Below are positions 1-8,714 of a stretch of DNA of 64,000 nucleotides, piece after piece. This stretch comes from Paratractidigestivibacter faecalis (GTDB lineage Bacteria; Actinomycetota; Coriobacteriia; Coriobacteriales; Atopobiaceae), in NCBI RefSeq assembly GCF_003416765.1, contig NZ_QSNG01000001.1:522742-586741 (forward strand), written 5' to 3'. Within the stretch, counting starts at the first letter, position 1; each line of letters starts with the position of its first letter. The notes beneath the pieces were generated by a model. That model worked only from the letters and a program-made list of their open reading frames with translations, was not told the origin of the DNA and searched no databases. Position numbers and translations under genes: made by a program.

Positions 1-461
1 ATTGGGTCGAGCGCGCGGGCGAGATGCTCAAGAAGGCCGAGGCCAAGGGCGTCAAGATTCTGCTCCCCATCGACAACCGCGTCGCCGACCACTTTGGCGA
101 GGACGCCGTGCCGGAGGTCGTTCCCTCCAACGCCATTCCCGATGACCGCGAGGGCATGGATATTGGCCCCAAGACCGAGGAGCTCTACGCCGAGGCCATC
201 AAGGGCGCCAAGACCGTCTTCTGGAACGGCCCCATGGGCGTCTTCGAGTTCGACAACTTCGCTCACGGCACCGAGGCCGTCTGCCGCGCCGTGGCCGAGT
301 CTGACTGCACGTCCATCATCGGTGGTGGAGACTCCGTCGCCGCTGTCAACAAGTTCGGCCTGGCCGACAAGATGAGCTGGATCTCCACCGGCGGTGGCGC
401 TTCCATGGAGCTCGTCGAGGGCAAGGCCCTTCCCGGAGTGGAGGCGCTTCTCGATGCGTAA
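1..461 (+). CDS. pgk: Phosphoglycerate kinase, C-terminal part
   Basis: Glycolytic enzyme that transfers the phosphate of 1,3-bisphosphoglycerate to ADP in the cytoplasm. Only about the last 152 residues are in the window; the frame is open from base 3, so the gene begins upstream. The fragment shows the nucleotide-binding segment NGPMGVFE, the glycine-rich GGGDS motif and the C-terminal [14 protein letters not shown] signature with the LPGVEAL end typical of the family. Its stop codon lies inside the first codons of tpiA (8-bp overlap), so the two glycolytic genes are translationally coupled. Identification is secure; only the N-terminal half is missing. Confidence 0.97.
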   Translation, partial: WVERAGEMLKKAEAKGVKILLPIDNRVADHFGEDAVPEVVPSNAIPDDREGMDIGPKTEELYAEAIKGAKTVFWNGPMGVFEFDNFAHGTEAVCRAVAESDCTSIIGGGDSVAAVNKFGLADKMSWISTGGGASMELVEGKALPGVEALLDA

Positions 462-1218
462 CCGTATGATCGCTGGCAACTGGAAGATGAACAAGACCTA
501 CGTCGAGGGCGTCGAGCTCGCGCAGGGTCTGGCCGACCAGCTTGCCGATGGCACCGGCGACGTCGACGTCGTCGTCTGCCCGCCCACCGTTGACCTCAAG
601 GGCGTCTCCGAGGTCATCGAGCAGTCCGAGGCCCCCTTCGCCCTCGGTGCCCAGAACGTCTACTTCGAGGAGTCCGGCGCCTTCACCGGCGAGACCGCTC
701 CCAACATGCTCGAGGCCGTGAGTGCCACCTACTGCATCATCGGCCACTCCGAGCGTCGCGGCTACTTCGGCGAGACCGACGAGGACATCAACAAGAAGGC
801 CAAGGTCCTCATGGCCCACGGCATCGTCCCCATCTCCTGCTGCGGCGAGCCCCTCGAGGTCCGCGAGGCCGGCACGCACGTTGACTTTGTCGTGAACCAG
901 ATCAAGGCCGACACCGAGGGCCTGGAGATCTCCGACCCCTCCAAGTACGTCGTCGCCTACGAGCCCATCTGGGCCATCGGCACCGGCAAGACCGCCACTG
1001 CCGATGACGCCCAGGAGGTCTGCGGCGCCATCCGCAAGACCCTGGCCGAGGTCTTTGGCCAGGAGACTGCCGACGGCATCCGCGTCCTCTACGGCGGCTC
1101 CGCCAAGCCCGAGAACGTCGCCGGCTTCCTCGAGAAGGAGGACGTCGACGGTGCCCTCGTCGGCGGCGCCTCCCTCAAGGCCGACTCCTTCTCCGCCATG
1201 GTGAAGGCTGCCATGTAG
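454..1218 (+). CDS. tpiA: Triosephosphate isomerase
   Basis: Interconverts dihydroxyacetone phosphate and glyceraldehyde 3-phosphate. The 254-residue product has the usual TIM length. Visible active-site elements are NWKMNK (catalytic Lys near residue 13), GHSERR (electrophilic His) and the [13 protein letters not shown] segment with the catalytic Glu and the flexible loop, followed by the phosphate-binding YGGS and GGAS turns. An upstream in-frame extension to 394 exists, but the family N-terminus begins at the ATG at 454 ([13 protein letters not shown]), which overlaps the pgk stop as ATGCGTAA. It forms an operon with pgk and ends before a strong terminator. Confidence 0.97.
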   Translation: MRNRMIAGNWKMNKTYVEGVELAQGLADQLADGTGDVDVVVCPPTVDLKGVSEVIEQSEAPFALGAQNVYFEESGAFTGETAPNMLEAVSATYCIIGHSERRGYFGETDEDINKKAKVLMAHGIVPISCCGEPLEVREAGTHVDFVVNQIKADTEGLEISDPSKYVVAYEPIWAIGTGKTATADDAQEVCGAIRKTLAEVFGQETADGIRVLYGGSAKPENVAGFLEKEDVDGALVGGASLKADSFSAMVKAAM

Positions 1219-1257
1219 CTTTAAGGAGCACGCGCTTCTCGCCAGATAATGGCAGAC

Positions 1258-1293
1258 AGACGCCGGGTCCTGGTGGCCCGGCGTCTTCTTTTT
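1258..1293 (+). terminator. Rho-independent terminator after tpiA
   Basis: GACGCCGGG (1259-1267) pairs with CCCGGCGTC (1277-1285) across a 9-nt loop, followed by TTCTTTTT. It separates the pgk-tpiA unit from secG. Confidence 0.85.
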
Positions 1294-1368
1294 ATGGGGT
1301 AGGGGACAGTCGCTGCGGGTTGTGATATTCTGAACCACTGACTGTGAAACCCCTATAAGGAGCTCTAC

Positions 1369-1620
1369 GTGAATCCTCTGAACATCATCCTCACCATCCT
1401 GCTGTTCCTCTCCGGTGTCCTCACCGTCATCCTCGTTCTCATGCACTCCGGCAAGGGCACGGGCGTCTCCGACATGATCGCCTCCTCCCTCTACAACGCC
1501 GGCACCGGCTCCGGCATCCTCGAGAAGAACCTGGACCGTCTGACGGTCATCACCGCCACGGTCTTCATCGTCTGCGTCATCGTCATGGCCCTCTCCTTCC
1601 CGCTGGGAGCCATCGGCTAG
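1369..1620 (+). CDS. secG: Preprotein translocase subunit SecG
   Basis: Small membrane subunit of the SecYEG channel. The 83 residues contain two hydrophobic helices (about residues 3-23 and 52-76) joined by a polar loop carrying SGKGTGVSDM, the conserved SecG loop pattern. The start is GTG at 1369, six bases after AAGGAG (1357-1362). It is a single gene between two terminators and follows pgk-tpiA, a common location for secG. Length and topology match the family. Confidence 0.92.
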   Translation: MNPLNIILTILLFLSGVLTVILVLMHSGKGTGVSDMIASSLYNAGTGSGILEKNLDRLTVITATVFIVCVIVMALSFPLGAIG

Positions 1621-1642
1621 GCTTGGCAACACTGAACCTGGT

Positions 1643-1676
1643 GGGGGCGTCCGACTTCGGGCGCCCCCTTTTTTTG
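1643..1676 (+). terminator. Terminator after secG
   Basis: GGGGGCG at 1643-1649 pairs with CGCCCCC before a run of seven T residues; a short inner stem extends the hairpin. Confidence 0.85.
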
Positions 1677-1901
1677 CCGGGCTTGGCCCTTTCTCCGCCC
1701 ATGGGCCCCGTAAATCCACAACTCGTGTTGTGAAAACGAATAGATAACGTTACGTAATGGTGTCGTAGCGCATGACATGGCGCTTTTTCGCCTAAAGTAA
1801 GAAAACTTGTATTAGTCAGGGGTCTGTCCTCTGGCTAGACAAGATCGGGGGATGGGACAAACAGGTTGTCCACCCCGAAGACTGCAAGAGGAGGATCGTC
1901 T

Positions 1902-3557
1902 ATGACTCTCGACAGGAACGGTGGCGGCGTCACTCGCCGCACCTTCGTCAAGGGTGGCCTGGCCGCCAGCGCCCTCGCGGCCCTCGCGGCCTGCGGCAAG
2001 AACGAGAACGCCGCGTCCGCCCAGGGCGATTCCGCCGTCAAGGCAACTGACGGCGGCACCTTCAAGTACTACATCTCCGACCCCGTCGCCATCGACCCCT
2101 ACAACCTTCAGGAGTCCGAGGGCACCCAGGTCGGCCACATCCTCTTCGACTCCCTGGTGGAGTGGGACTGGGACAAGTCCGACGTCAAGGCCAAGGCTGC
2201 CGCGTCCTGGGAGATCAGCGACGACAACACCGTCTTCACCTTCCACCTCAAGGACGCCAAGTTCCACAACGGCGACCCCGTGACCGCCGAGTCCTTCAAG
2301 CGCGGTTGGCAGCGCCTCGTCGACCCGTCCATGACCACCCCCGGCGAGATCGGCTACCACCTGTCTCCCGTCATGGGCTATGACGAGATGGCTAACGGCT
2401 CCGCCAAGGAGATTTCCGGCCTCACCTGCCCGGACGACAAGACCTTCGTCGTGACCCTTTCTGCCCCCATGGCCGACTTCCTGGCCGTCTGCTGCCACCC
2501 GGGCCTGGCCCCCGTGCCGCAGGCCGCCATCGACGACCCCGACAGCTTCCTGCTGGCCCCCATCGGCAACGGCCCCTTCATGATGGACGGCAAGTGGGAG
2601 TCCGGCCAGTACATCAACGTCAAGCGCTTCGAGGACTACTACGGCGACAAGCCCGCGCTGGACGCCATCAACTTCTCCATCCAGAAGGATCCCAAGACCG
2701 CCTACAGCGAGCTTGAGGCCGGCAACATGGACTTCTGCCAGATGCCGACCGGCCGAATCCAGGAGCTGACCGAGAAGTTCGGCAAGTCCGTCGACGGCTA
2801 CACCATCTCCCCGAGCCGCCAGGCCCTGCTGGGCGCCGAGGCCTCCGTCTACTACCTGGCGGTCAACCTCGAGGACGAGACCATGGCCAACAAGGACCTG
2901 CGTCACGCCATCTCCCTGGCCATCAACCGCCAGAACATCGTCGACACCCTCTTCGAGGGCGGTCGCGAGCCCGCTGACAACGTCTTCCCGCCGATCATCG
3001 ACAAGAAGGGCGGCAGCTGGGAGTTCGCCGAGTACGACCCCGAGAAGGCCAAGCAGATCATCGACGAGAAGGGCCTTGCCGGCACCTCCGTCACCTTGAG
3101 CTACAACTCCGGCGGCGGCCACGAGGACATCATGTCCTGCATCCAGGCCGACCTGCAGGCCGTGGGCCTTACCGTCGAGCAGGACACCAAGGAGTGGGCT
3201 GCCTACCTCCAGGGCCTGACCGACGGCACCTTCCAGATGGGTCGCCTCGGCTGGATCGCCGACTATCCGACGCTGGACAACTTCATCTTCCCCAACTTCT
3301 ATTCCACGGCTGACAACAACTACTCCCGCTACGCCAACCCGGAGGTCGACGCCGCCATCGACGCCGCCCGCGCCATCGCCGACGAGGACGAGCGCAAGGA
3401 TGCCTACCGCGCCATCAACAAGATGGTCGCCGACGACATGCCCATCATCCCCATCATGTTCTACTGCCACAACCACGTGGCCTCCGACCGCGTCAACGAG
3501 CTCTTCTACAACGCCCAGAGCATCGCTGACCTCGGTCACGCCTCCCTCAGGGCCTAA
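1902..3557 (+). CDS. oppA: Oligopeptide ABC transporter, substrate-binding lipoprotein
   Basis: Extracytoplasmic receptor of a peptide importer (SBP_bac_5 family, 551 residues). The start is ATG at 1902, six bases after AGAGGAGGA (1887-1895); the in-frame TTG at 1866 lies upstream of this site. The N-terminus carries a twin-arginine-like motif (TRRTFVK, residues 11-17), a short hydrophobic core and a lipobox LAAC with Cys31, which suggests Tat export followed by lipidation. The body has the family pattern FHLKDAKFHNGDPVTAESF near residues 120-138 and the C-terminal WIADYPTLDNF region. It is the first gene of oppABCDF. The peptide specificity cannot be read from sequence. Confidence 0.93.
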   Translation: MTLDRNGGGVTRRTFVKGGLAASALAALAACGKNENAASAQGDSAVKATDGGTFKYYISDPVAIDPYNLQESEGTQVGHILFDSLVEWDWDKSDVKAKAAASWEISDDNTVFTFHLKDAKFHNGDPVTAESFKRGWQRLVDPSMTTPGEIGYHLSPVMGYDEMANGSAKEISGLTCPDDKTFVVTLSAPMADFLAVCCHPGLAPVPQAAIDDPDSFLLAPIGNGPFMMDGKWESGQYINVKRFEDYYGDKPALDAINFSIQKDPKTAYSELEAGNMDFCQMPTGRIQELTEKFGKSVDGYTISPSRQALLGAEASVYYLAVNLEDETMANKDLRHAISLAINRQNIVDTLFEGGREPADNVFPPIIDKKGGSWEFAEYDPEKAKQIIDEKGLAGTSVTLSYNSGGGHEDIMSCIQADLQAVGLTVEQDTKEWAAYLQGLTDGTFQMGRLGWIADYPTLDNFIFPNFYSTADNNYSRYANPEVDAAIDAARAIADEDERKDAYRAINKMVADDMPIIPIMFYCHNHVASDRVNELFYNAQSIADLGHASLRA

Positions 3558-3591
3558 GTTCCTGAGCAGGCCGGCCTAGAGCCGCAACTGC

Positions 3592-3628
3592 GTGCGGGGC
3601 ATCGCGCCTGTGTGCCGATGCCCCGCAC
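3592..3628 (+). promoter_or_regulatory. Stem-loop between oppA and oppB
   Basis: A perfect 13-bp stem (GTGCGGGGCATCG at 3592-3604 with its complement at 3616-3628, 11-nt loop) has no T run after it. In many binding-protein transporters such a hairpin protects the abundant upstream message from 3' decay or causes partial termination, giving more OppA than membrane subunits. That role is inferred. The rest of the 196-bp gap contains no gene that I can support. Confidence 0.6.
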
Positions 3629-3753
3629 ATGCGGTTCAGCCCGGGCTCGCTGCGTCATCCTCTCCGCTTCGGCGGACGTGACCCCAGACCCTCTCGAAGA
3701 GGGGACGATGGCGCAGAAGGCCGACGCATCTATCCGACACTAGAGGGGAAAAA

Positions 3754-4794
3754 ATGGGAAAGTACATCCTCAAGCGTGTTCTCCAGTTCATACCGGTGTT
3801 TCTCGGCGTGACGCTCATCCTTTTTGCGATGGAGAACATCGTCCCGGGAGACCCCATCAAGCTCATGGCAGGAGAGAAGAAGCTTGATCCGGTCACCGAG
3901 ACCAACCTGCGTGCCACCTATCACCTCATCGAGACCGATGAGGATGGCAACATCCTGTACGACGAGGGCGGCAACACCATCGAGACGCCCCTGTGGAAGC
4001 GCTACGTTCTCTACGTGAACGGGCTTCTCCACGGCGACCTCGGTACGTCCTACCAGCGCAAGGGCCAGGCGGTGACCGACATCCTGGCCGCCAAGTACCC
4101 CTACACCATCAAGCTGGCCGTGGTGGCCATCCTCCTTGAGACGGTGGTGGGCATCGGCGCCGGAATGGTGTCTGCCATCAAGCGCTACTCGTTCTGGGAC
4201 GTCCTGGTCACCCTCGTGACCTCCGTCCTGGTGGCAATGCCCGCGTTCTGGCTGGGCATGCTGTTGCAGCTCTTCTTTGGCGTCGTCCTGAAGGACCTGA
4301 CTGGAGGTGCCTTCTACCTGCCGATCTCCGCGGACTTCTCGCCGTACTCCGAGTTCCAGAGCTGGGTGTACTACATCCTGCCGGCCATCACACTGGCGGC
4401 CGTCTCCACGGCCTACTCCGCCCGCATCATGCGCTCGCAGCTCCTCGAGGTCATGAACCAGGACTACATCCGCACCGCGCGCGCCAAGGGCCTCTCCCGC
4501 CGCGACGTCATCTGGCACCACGCTCTCAAGAACGCGCTCATCCCCGTCGTCACCTACATCGGCAACGACTTCGGCGCGATGATGGCCGGCGCCATCCTGA
4601 CCGAGACCGTCTTCAACTGGCCTGGTGTCGGTTATGAGACCTACCGCGCCATCTCCCAGCGAGACTGGCCCATCGTCTTGGGTTCCGTCACGGTCATCGT
4701 CGTGCTTGTCATGATCATCAACCTCATCGTGGACGTCTCCTATGCGTTCCTGGACCCCAGGATTCGCTTTGGCGCCCCGAAGAGCGAGCAGTAG
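3754..4794 (+). CDS. oppB: Oligopeptide ABC transporter permease 1
   Basis: Inner-membrane subunit (346 residues). It begins MGKYILKRVLQFIPVFLGVTLILF, the usual OppB/DppB first helix, and has about six transmembrane segments. The cytoplasmic EAA loop that contacts the ATPases is seen as DYIRTARAKGLSRRDVIWHHALKNALIP (about residues 240-268). A periplasmic insert (about residues 40-90) with acidic residues follows helix 1, as in the family. The start at 3754 follows GAGGGG. It lies 11 bp before oppC. Confidence 0.94.
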   Translation: MGKYILKRVLQFIPVFLGVTLILFAMENIVPGDPIKLMAGEKKLDPVTETNLRATYHLIETDEDGNILYDEGGNTIETPLWKRYVLYVNGLLHGDLGTSYQRKGQAVTDILAAKYPYTIKLAVVAILLETVVGIGAGMVSAIKRYSFWDVLVTLVTSVLVAMPAFWLGMLLQLFFGVVLKDLTGGAFYLPISADFSPYSEFQSWVYYILPAITLAAVSTAYSARIMRSQLLEVMNQDYIRTARAKGLSRRDVIWHHALKNALIPVVTYIGNDFGAMMAGAILTETVFNWPGVGYETYRAISQRDWPIVLGSVTVIVVLVMIINLIVDVSYAFLDPRIRFGAPKSEQ

Positions 4795-4805
4795 GGAGGT
4801 GCCTG

Positions 4806-5732
4806 ATGTCTGAGAATAACGCCGCCGACGTCCAGAAGGACGCCGCCGAGGAGGCAGCTGCCCCGTCCCGCACCCTTTGGAGCGACGCATGGAAGCGCCT
4901 CAAGCGCAACAAGCTTGCCATGCTGGGAGCCATCTGGATCATCTTCATGGTCATCGTGGCTGTGTCCGCGCCGCTATGGGCTCCGTCCGTCCTGGGCGAC
5001 CCGACGGCCGCCGATTCCGCCACCATGACGGCCAACTCCCGGCTGGTCCCGTCCCTGGAGCACCCCTTCGGCACCGACACCCTGGGCCGCGACGTCTTGT
5101 GCCGCGTGGTCTACGGCGCCCGCGTCTCCCTTGCCGTCGGCGTGCTGGCCACTGCCATCTCCACGGCCATCGGCCTGGTCATGGGCGCCCTCGCGGCCTA
5201 CTACGGCGGCATCTGGGACACCATCATCATGCGCCTGGCCGACGTCTTCATGGCCTTCCCGTACACGCTCTTCGTCATTGCCATGATCGCGGTCATGGGC
5301 AACGGCATCCAGAACGTCTTCATCGCCATCGGCATCCTGGGTTGGCCCTCCATCGCGCGCGTCTTCAGGAGCGCCATCCTCACGGTCAAGGAGAACGACT
5401 ACGTTGACGCCGCGCGCGCCATGGGCGCCTCTGACCTTCGCATCATCGCGCGCCACATCTTCCCCAACTCCGTGGCCTCCATCGTGGTCTACGCCACGAT
5501 GAACATCGGCGGCGCTATCCTGACTGAGAGCGCCCTGTCCTACCTGGGCATGGGCGTCGTGCCGCCCGACCCCTCGTGGGGCAACCTCATCTCCGACGGC
5601 CAGACCTACCTGGCCACCCAGCCCTGGCTCATGATCATGCCGGGCCTGGCCATCCTCACGACGGTCCTTGCCTTCACCCTGCTGGGCGACGGCCTGCGTG
5701 ATGCCCTCGACGTCAAGATGAAGGACGCATAG
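4806..5732 (+). CDS. oppC: Oligopeptide ABC transporter permease 2
   Basis: Second permease of the Opp importer (308 residues). A soluble acidic N-terminus (about 25 residues) is followed by the WKRLKRNKLAMLGAIWI start of helix 1 typical of OppC. The GTDTLGRDVLCRVVYGARVSL motif and the EAA loop (DYVDAARAMGASDLRIIARHIFPN) are present. The ATG at 4806 follows GGGAGGTG. It is separated from oppD by only 2 bp, so the two are co-translated. Confidence 0.94.
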   Translation: MSENNAADVQKDAAEEAAAPSRTLWSDAWKRLKRNKLAMLGAIWIIFMVIVAVSAPLWAPSVLGDPTAADSATMTANSRLVPSLEHPFGTDTLGRDVLCRVVYGARVSLAVGVLATAISTAIGLVMGALAAYYGGIWDTIIMRLADVFMAFPYTLFVIAMIAVMGNGIQNVFIAIGILGWPSIARVFRSAILTVKENDYVDAARAMGASDLRIIARHIFPNSVASIVVYATMNIGGAILTESALSYLGMGVVPPDPSWGNLISDGQTYLATQPWLMIMPGLAILTTVLAFTLLGDGLRDALDVKMKDA

Positions 5733-5734
5733 CC

Positions 5735-6832
5735 ATGTTTGGAAAGAAGAAGACCAAGGTCGACCCGAGCCAGGACCTCAAGAACCAGCCGGTTCCCGAG
5801 GGCTCCCACCTGCTTGAGGTGGACGACCTCAAGATGTACTTCCACACGCAGGACGGCGTGGTCAAGGCCGTCGACGGCGTGAGCTACACCCTCGACCGCG
5901 GAGAGACCCTCGGCGTGGTCGGCGAGTCCGGAAGCGGCAAGTCCGTGACCTCGCTCACCATCATGGGCCTCATCGACATGCCCCCGGGACGCATCGAGGG
6001 CGGCGACGTCCGCTACCGCGGCCAGTCCCTGCTCAAGATGTCCGAGGCCCAGATGCAGCAGATCCGCGGCAACGACATCGCCATGATCTTCCAGGACCCC
6101 ATGACCTCGCTGAACCCGGTCTACACCATCGGCCGCCAGCTGGGCGAGGGCCTGCGCCTTCACCGCGGCTACTCCAAGGAGCAGGCCACGGCCCGCGCCA
6201 TCGAGCTGCTTGACCTGGTGGGCATCCCCAACCCGGAGCAGCGCGTCAAGGACTACCCGCACCAGTTCTCCGGCGGCATGCGCCAGCGCGTCATGATCGC
6301 CATGGCCCTGGCCTGCGACCCCGACATCCTCATCGCCGACGAGCCCACCACCGCCCTGGACGTCACCATCCAGGCGCAGATCGTCGAGCTCATGAAGGAG
6401 ATGCAGCAGAAGAACGGCAACGCCATCATCATGATCACCCACGACCTTGGCGTGGTGGCAGACGTCGCCGACAAGATCATGGTCATGTACGCCGGCTCCC
6501 CCGTGGAGATGGGCACCGCCGACGAGATCTTCTACCAGCCGCACCACCCCTACACCTGGGGCCTCATGCGCTCCATCCCCAAGCCCGAGGGAGACGAGAA
6601 GCACCCGCTCACGCCCATCGAGGGCAACCCGCCCTCGCTCATGAGCCTGCCGACCGGCTGCTCCTTCGCGCCCAGGTGCCCCTACGCCACCGACAAGTGC
6701 CGCGCCAGCAAGCCCGAGCGCGTCGAGGTGGCCCCCGGCCACTTTGCCCGCTGCCACTACGCGGCCGACGAGGCCTTCGTCGCCGCCAACGCGCCCGAGA
6801 GCTCGCGCGCCAAGAAGGGAGGGGAGGCCTAA
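5735..6832 (+). CDS. oppD: Oligopeptide ABC transporter ATPase 1
   Basis: Cytoplasmic ATPase of the Opp importer (365 residues). It shows Walker A GESGSGKS near residue 68, a Q-loop ([12 protein letters not shown]), the ABC signature FSGGMRQR, Walker [13 protein letters not shown] and the H-loop ITHDLG. The C-terminal extension has the oligopeptide-specific motif with four cysteines ([14 protein letters not shown]...C). It ends with an A/K-rich tail. The stop TAA shares its last base with the ATG of oppF. Confidence 0.95.
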   Translation: MFGKKKTKVDPSQDLKNQPVPEGSHLLEVDDLKMYFHTQDGVVKAVDGVSYTLDRGETLGVVGESGSGKSVTSLTIMGLIDMPPGRIEGGDVRYRGQSLLKMSEAQMQQIRGNDIAMIFQDPMTSLNPVYTIGRQLGEGLRLHRGYSKEQATARAIELLDLVGIPNPEQRVKDYPHQFSGGMRQRVMIAMALACDPDILIADEPTTALDVTIQAQIVELMKEMQQKNGNAIIMITHDLGVVADVADKIMVMYAGSPVEMGTADEIFYQPHHPYTWGLMRSIPKPEGDEKHPLTPIEGNPPSLMSLPTGCSFAPRCPYATDKCRASKPERVEVAPGHFARCHYAADEAFVAANAPESSRAKKGGEA

Positions 6833-7857
6833 TGGCAGACAAGAGAACCCCGCTTCTCTCCGTGCAGCACCTCTGCAAGGAGTTCCCCGTCGAGTCCGGC
6901 GTCTTTGGCAAGCGCTTCTCCAAGAGGGCCGTCCACGCCGTCAACGACGTATCGTTTGACATCTACGCCGGCGAGACCTTCGGCCTGGTGGGAGAGTCCG
7001 GCTGCGGCAAGTCCACCACGGGCCGCTGCATCATGCACCTCACCCGTCCCACCAGCGGCACGGTGCTCTTCGAGGGCAAGGACGTCTCCAAGATGAGCAA
7101 GAAGGAGCTCAAGGAGATGCGCCGCAACATGCAGTTCATCTTCCAGGACCCCTATGCGTCCCTGAACCCCCGCATGACCATTGGAGAGATCGTCTCCGAG
7201 CCGCTCATCATCCACAACGTCATGCCCGACGCCAGGGAGCGCGAGGAGTACGTCCGCGGCCTGCTGGACGTGGTGGGACTCAACCCGGAGCACATCAACC
7301 GCTACCCGCACGAGTTCTCCGGTGGCCAGCGCCAGCGCGTGGGCATCGCCCGCGCCTTCGCGCTCAAGCCCAAGCTCATCATCTGCGACGAGCCCGTCTC
7401 CGCCCTTGACGTCTCCATCCAGGCCCAGGTGCTCAACCTCCTGAACGACCTGCAGAAGGAGTACGGAACGGCCTACCTGTTCATCGCGCACGACCTCTCC
7501 GTGGTCCAGCACATCTCCGACAACATCGGCGTCATGTACCTGGGCAACATGATGGAGTACGCGGACTGGAAGGCCCTCTACGACCGTCCGCACCACCCCT
7601 ACACGCAGTCGCTGCTCTCCGCCGTGCCGGTGCCCGATCCGGACATCCAGGCCACGCGCAAGCGCATCGTCCTTGCGGGAGACCCGCCGTCGCCCATCGA
7701 CGCTCCCTCCGGCTGCTGCTTCCACACGCGCTGCCCCATGGCGTGCGAGAAGTGCTCCCAGGAGCGCCCGGAGTTCCGCGAGGTGGAGCCTGGCCACTTC
7801 TGCGCCTGCCACTTTGCGGCACCCAACCCCATCAAGGAGAGCTCCATCGAGCTCTAG
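6832..7857 (+). CDS. oppF: Oligopeptide ABC transporter ATPase 2
   Basis: Partner ATPase of OppD (341 residues). Walker A GESGCGKST, Q-loop IFQDPYASLNP, signature FSGGQRQRVGIARAF, Walker B LIICDEPVSALD and H-loop IAHDLS are all intact. The C-terminus has the same cysteine-rich oligopeptide motif (CCFHTRCPMACEKC). The start at 6832 forms TAATG with the oppD stop and is preceded by GGGAGGGGAGG. This is the last gene of the five-gene operon and is followed at once by a terminator. Confidence 0.95.
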   Translation: MADKRTPLLSVQHLCKEFPVESGVFGKRFSKRAVHAVNDVSFDIYAGETFGLVGESGCGKSTTGRCIMHLTRPTSGTVLFEGKDVSKMSKKELKEMRRNMQFIFQDPYASLNPRMTIGEIVSEPLIIHNVMPDAREREEYVRGLLDVVGLNPEHINRYPHEFSGGQRQRVGIARAFALKPKLIICDEPVSALDVSIQAQVLNLLNDLQKEYGTAYLFIAHDLSVVQHISDNIGVMYLGNMMEYADWKALYDRPHHPYTQSLLSAVPVPDPDIQATRKRIVLAGDPPSPIDAPSGCCFHTRCPMACEKCSQERPEFREVEPGHFCACHFAAPNPIKESSIEL

Positions 7858-7862
7858 CGCCA

Positions 7863-7900
7863 CGGGCCGAGAAGACCTGCTCTTCTCGGCCCGCTTTTTT
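7863..7900 (+). terminator. Terminator of the opp operon
   Basis: CGGGCCGAGAAGA (7863-7875) pairs perfectly with its complement (7881-7893) across a 5-nt loop, followed by six T residues. The stem contains CGAGAAG, a word common in this window's terminators. Confidence 0.92.
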
Positions 7901-7960
7901 GTTCTGGTGGGGCTCTGACCAGGCACTTCTTGGCAATCCAAACTTTTTTGAAATTGGGGG

Positions 7961-7990
7961 TTGCGCCTCTCAAAAGGAGCGTGCTATATT
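7961..7990 (+). promoter_or_regulatory. Promoter of tRNA-Leu
   Basis: TTGCGC (7961-7966), an 18-bp spacer and TATATT (7985-7990). The TTGCGC...TATATT layout recurs before the first tRNA-Gly gene and in variant form before the other tRNA genes of the window. Confidence 0.65.
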
Positions 7991-8037
7991 ACTCCTCGCG
8001 CAAGGGGGCGGCGGCAACGCAGCAACCGAGCAAGCAA

Positions 8038-8128
8038 GTCGGAGTGGCGGAATTGGCAGACGCGCTAGCTTGAGGTGCTAGTGACTGACTAAAAGGTCGT
8101 GCGGGTTCAAGTCCCGCCTCCGACACCA
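8038..8128 (+). tRNA. tRNA-Leu (anticodon GAG)
   Basis: Class II tRNA with a long variable arm. Acceptor GTCGGAG pairs with CTCCGAC (8118-8124); the anticodon stem CTAGC/GCTAG encloses TTGAGGT with anticodon GAG; the T arm GCGGGTTCAAGTCCCGC is intact. The CCA end is encoded (8126-8128). Confidence 0.95.
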
Positions 8129-8136
8129 CGAAATCA

Positions 8137-8166
8137 AGCGGGTCACCTTCGGGTGGCCCGCTTTTT
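8137..8166 (+). terminator. Terminator after tRNA-Leu
   Basis: AGCGGG-TCACC and GGTGG-CCCGCT flank a TTCG loop and lead into TTTTT. Confidence 0.85.
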
Positions 8167-8276
8167 CGTTAACAATGCGGTTCCGTGGCGTCATCATTGT
8201 TACGGAAGGGGCCGCGCGCCGTGTCCGGCCGTAAGATTCGCTCAGGAGCAGGTTTCCCAAGAGAGGGGAGCGTCCC

Positions 8277-8714
8277 ATGATCGAGCAGCTCACCGTCTGC
8301 CTTCCCGATGGCCCCGGCAAGCTTGCCGCCATGTGCGGCCTTCTGGGCCACAACGGCGTTCAGATCCACGCCCTCATGGTTGCCGAGACCGTTGACTTTG
8401 GCATCATCCGCGTCATCTGCGACAGGCCCCGCCACACGGCAGAGCTTCTCTGCGGTGCTGGCTACAACGCCATGTGCACGCGCGTGGTGGCAGTCGAGGT
8501 GCAAAACGTCCCTGGCGCCCTGGGCACCCTACTTGACCGCCTCTCCTCCTGCGACCTCAACGTGGAGTACGCCTACACCTGCTGCGTCGACTCCCGCACG
8601 GCGGACATCATCAAGGTCACCGGCGAGCCCCTTGAGATCAAGCTGCGCGAGAGCGGTCTGGCGCTGCTGACGGCCGCCGACCTCTACGACCCCGACGAGG
8701 TGGCACGTGCCTAA
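8277..8714 (+). CDS. Tandem ACT-domain protein
   Basis: Small 145-residue protein made of two ACT folds. The first (about residues 1-68) starts with QLTVCLPDGPGKLAAMCGLLGHNGVQI, the ligand-binding loop pattern of ACT domains, and the second (about 70-140) has VEVQNVPGALGTLLDRLSSCDLNVEY. ACT pairs bind amino acids and act as sensors; no catalytic domain is attached. RBS GAGGGGAG precedes the ATG at 8277. The gene overlaps by 8 bp with the following PP2C phosphatase gene, which hints that it may feed an amino-acid signal into that module. That link is inferred from position only. Confidence 0.8.
   Translation: MIEQLTVCLPDGPGKLAAMCGLLGHNGVQIHALMVAETVDFGIIRVICDRPRHTAELLCGAGYNAMCTRVVAVEVQNVPGALGTLLDRLSSCDLNVEYAYTCCVDSRTADIIKVTGEPLEIKLRESGLALLTAADLYDPDEVARA

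Noticed and set aside
346-1719. Long minus-strand open frame opposite tpiA and secG (457 codons)
   Set aside because: Shadow frame caused by GC-rich third positions of the real genes; low-complexity G/V/D/L composition and no family motif.
1812-3539. 575-codon minus-strand frame opposite oppA
   Set aside because: Same shadow effect; the plus strand encodes a clear solute-binding protein with ribosome site and signal peptide.
3629-3811. Small plus-strand frame between oppA and oppB
   Set aside because: Runs into oppB out of frame, has no ribosome site, and its content is explained by hairpin and spacer sequence.
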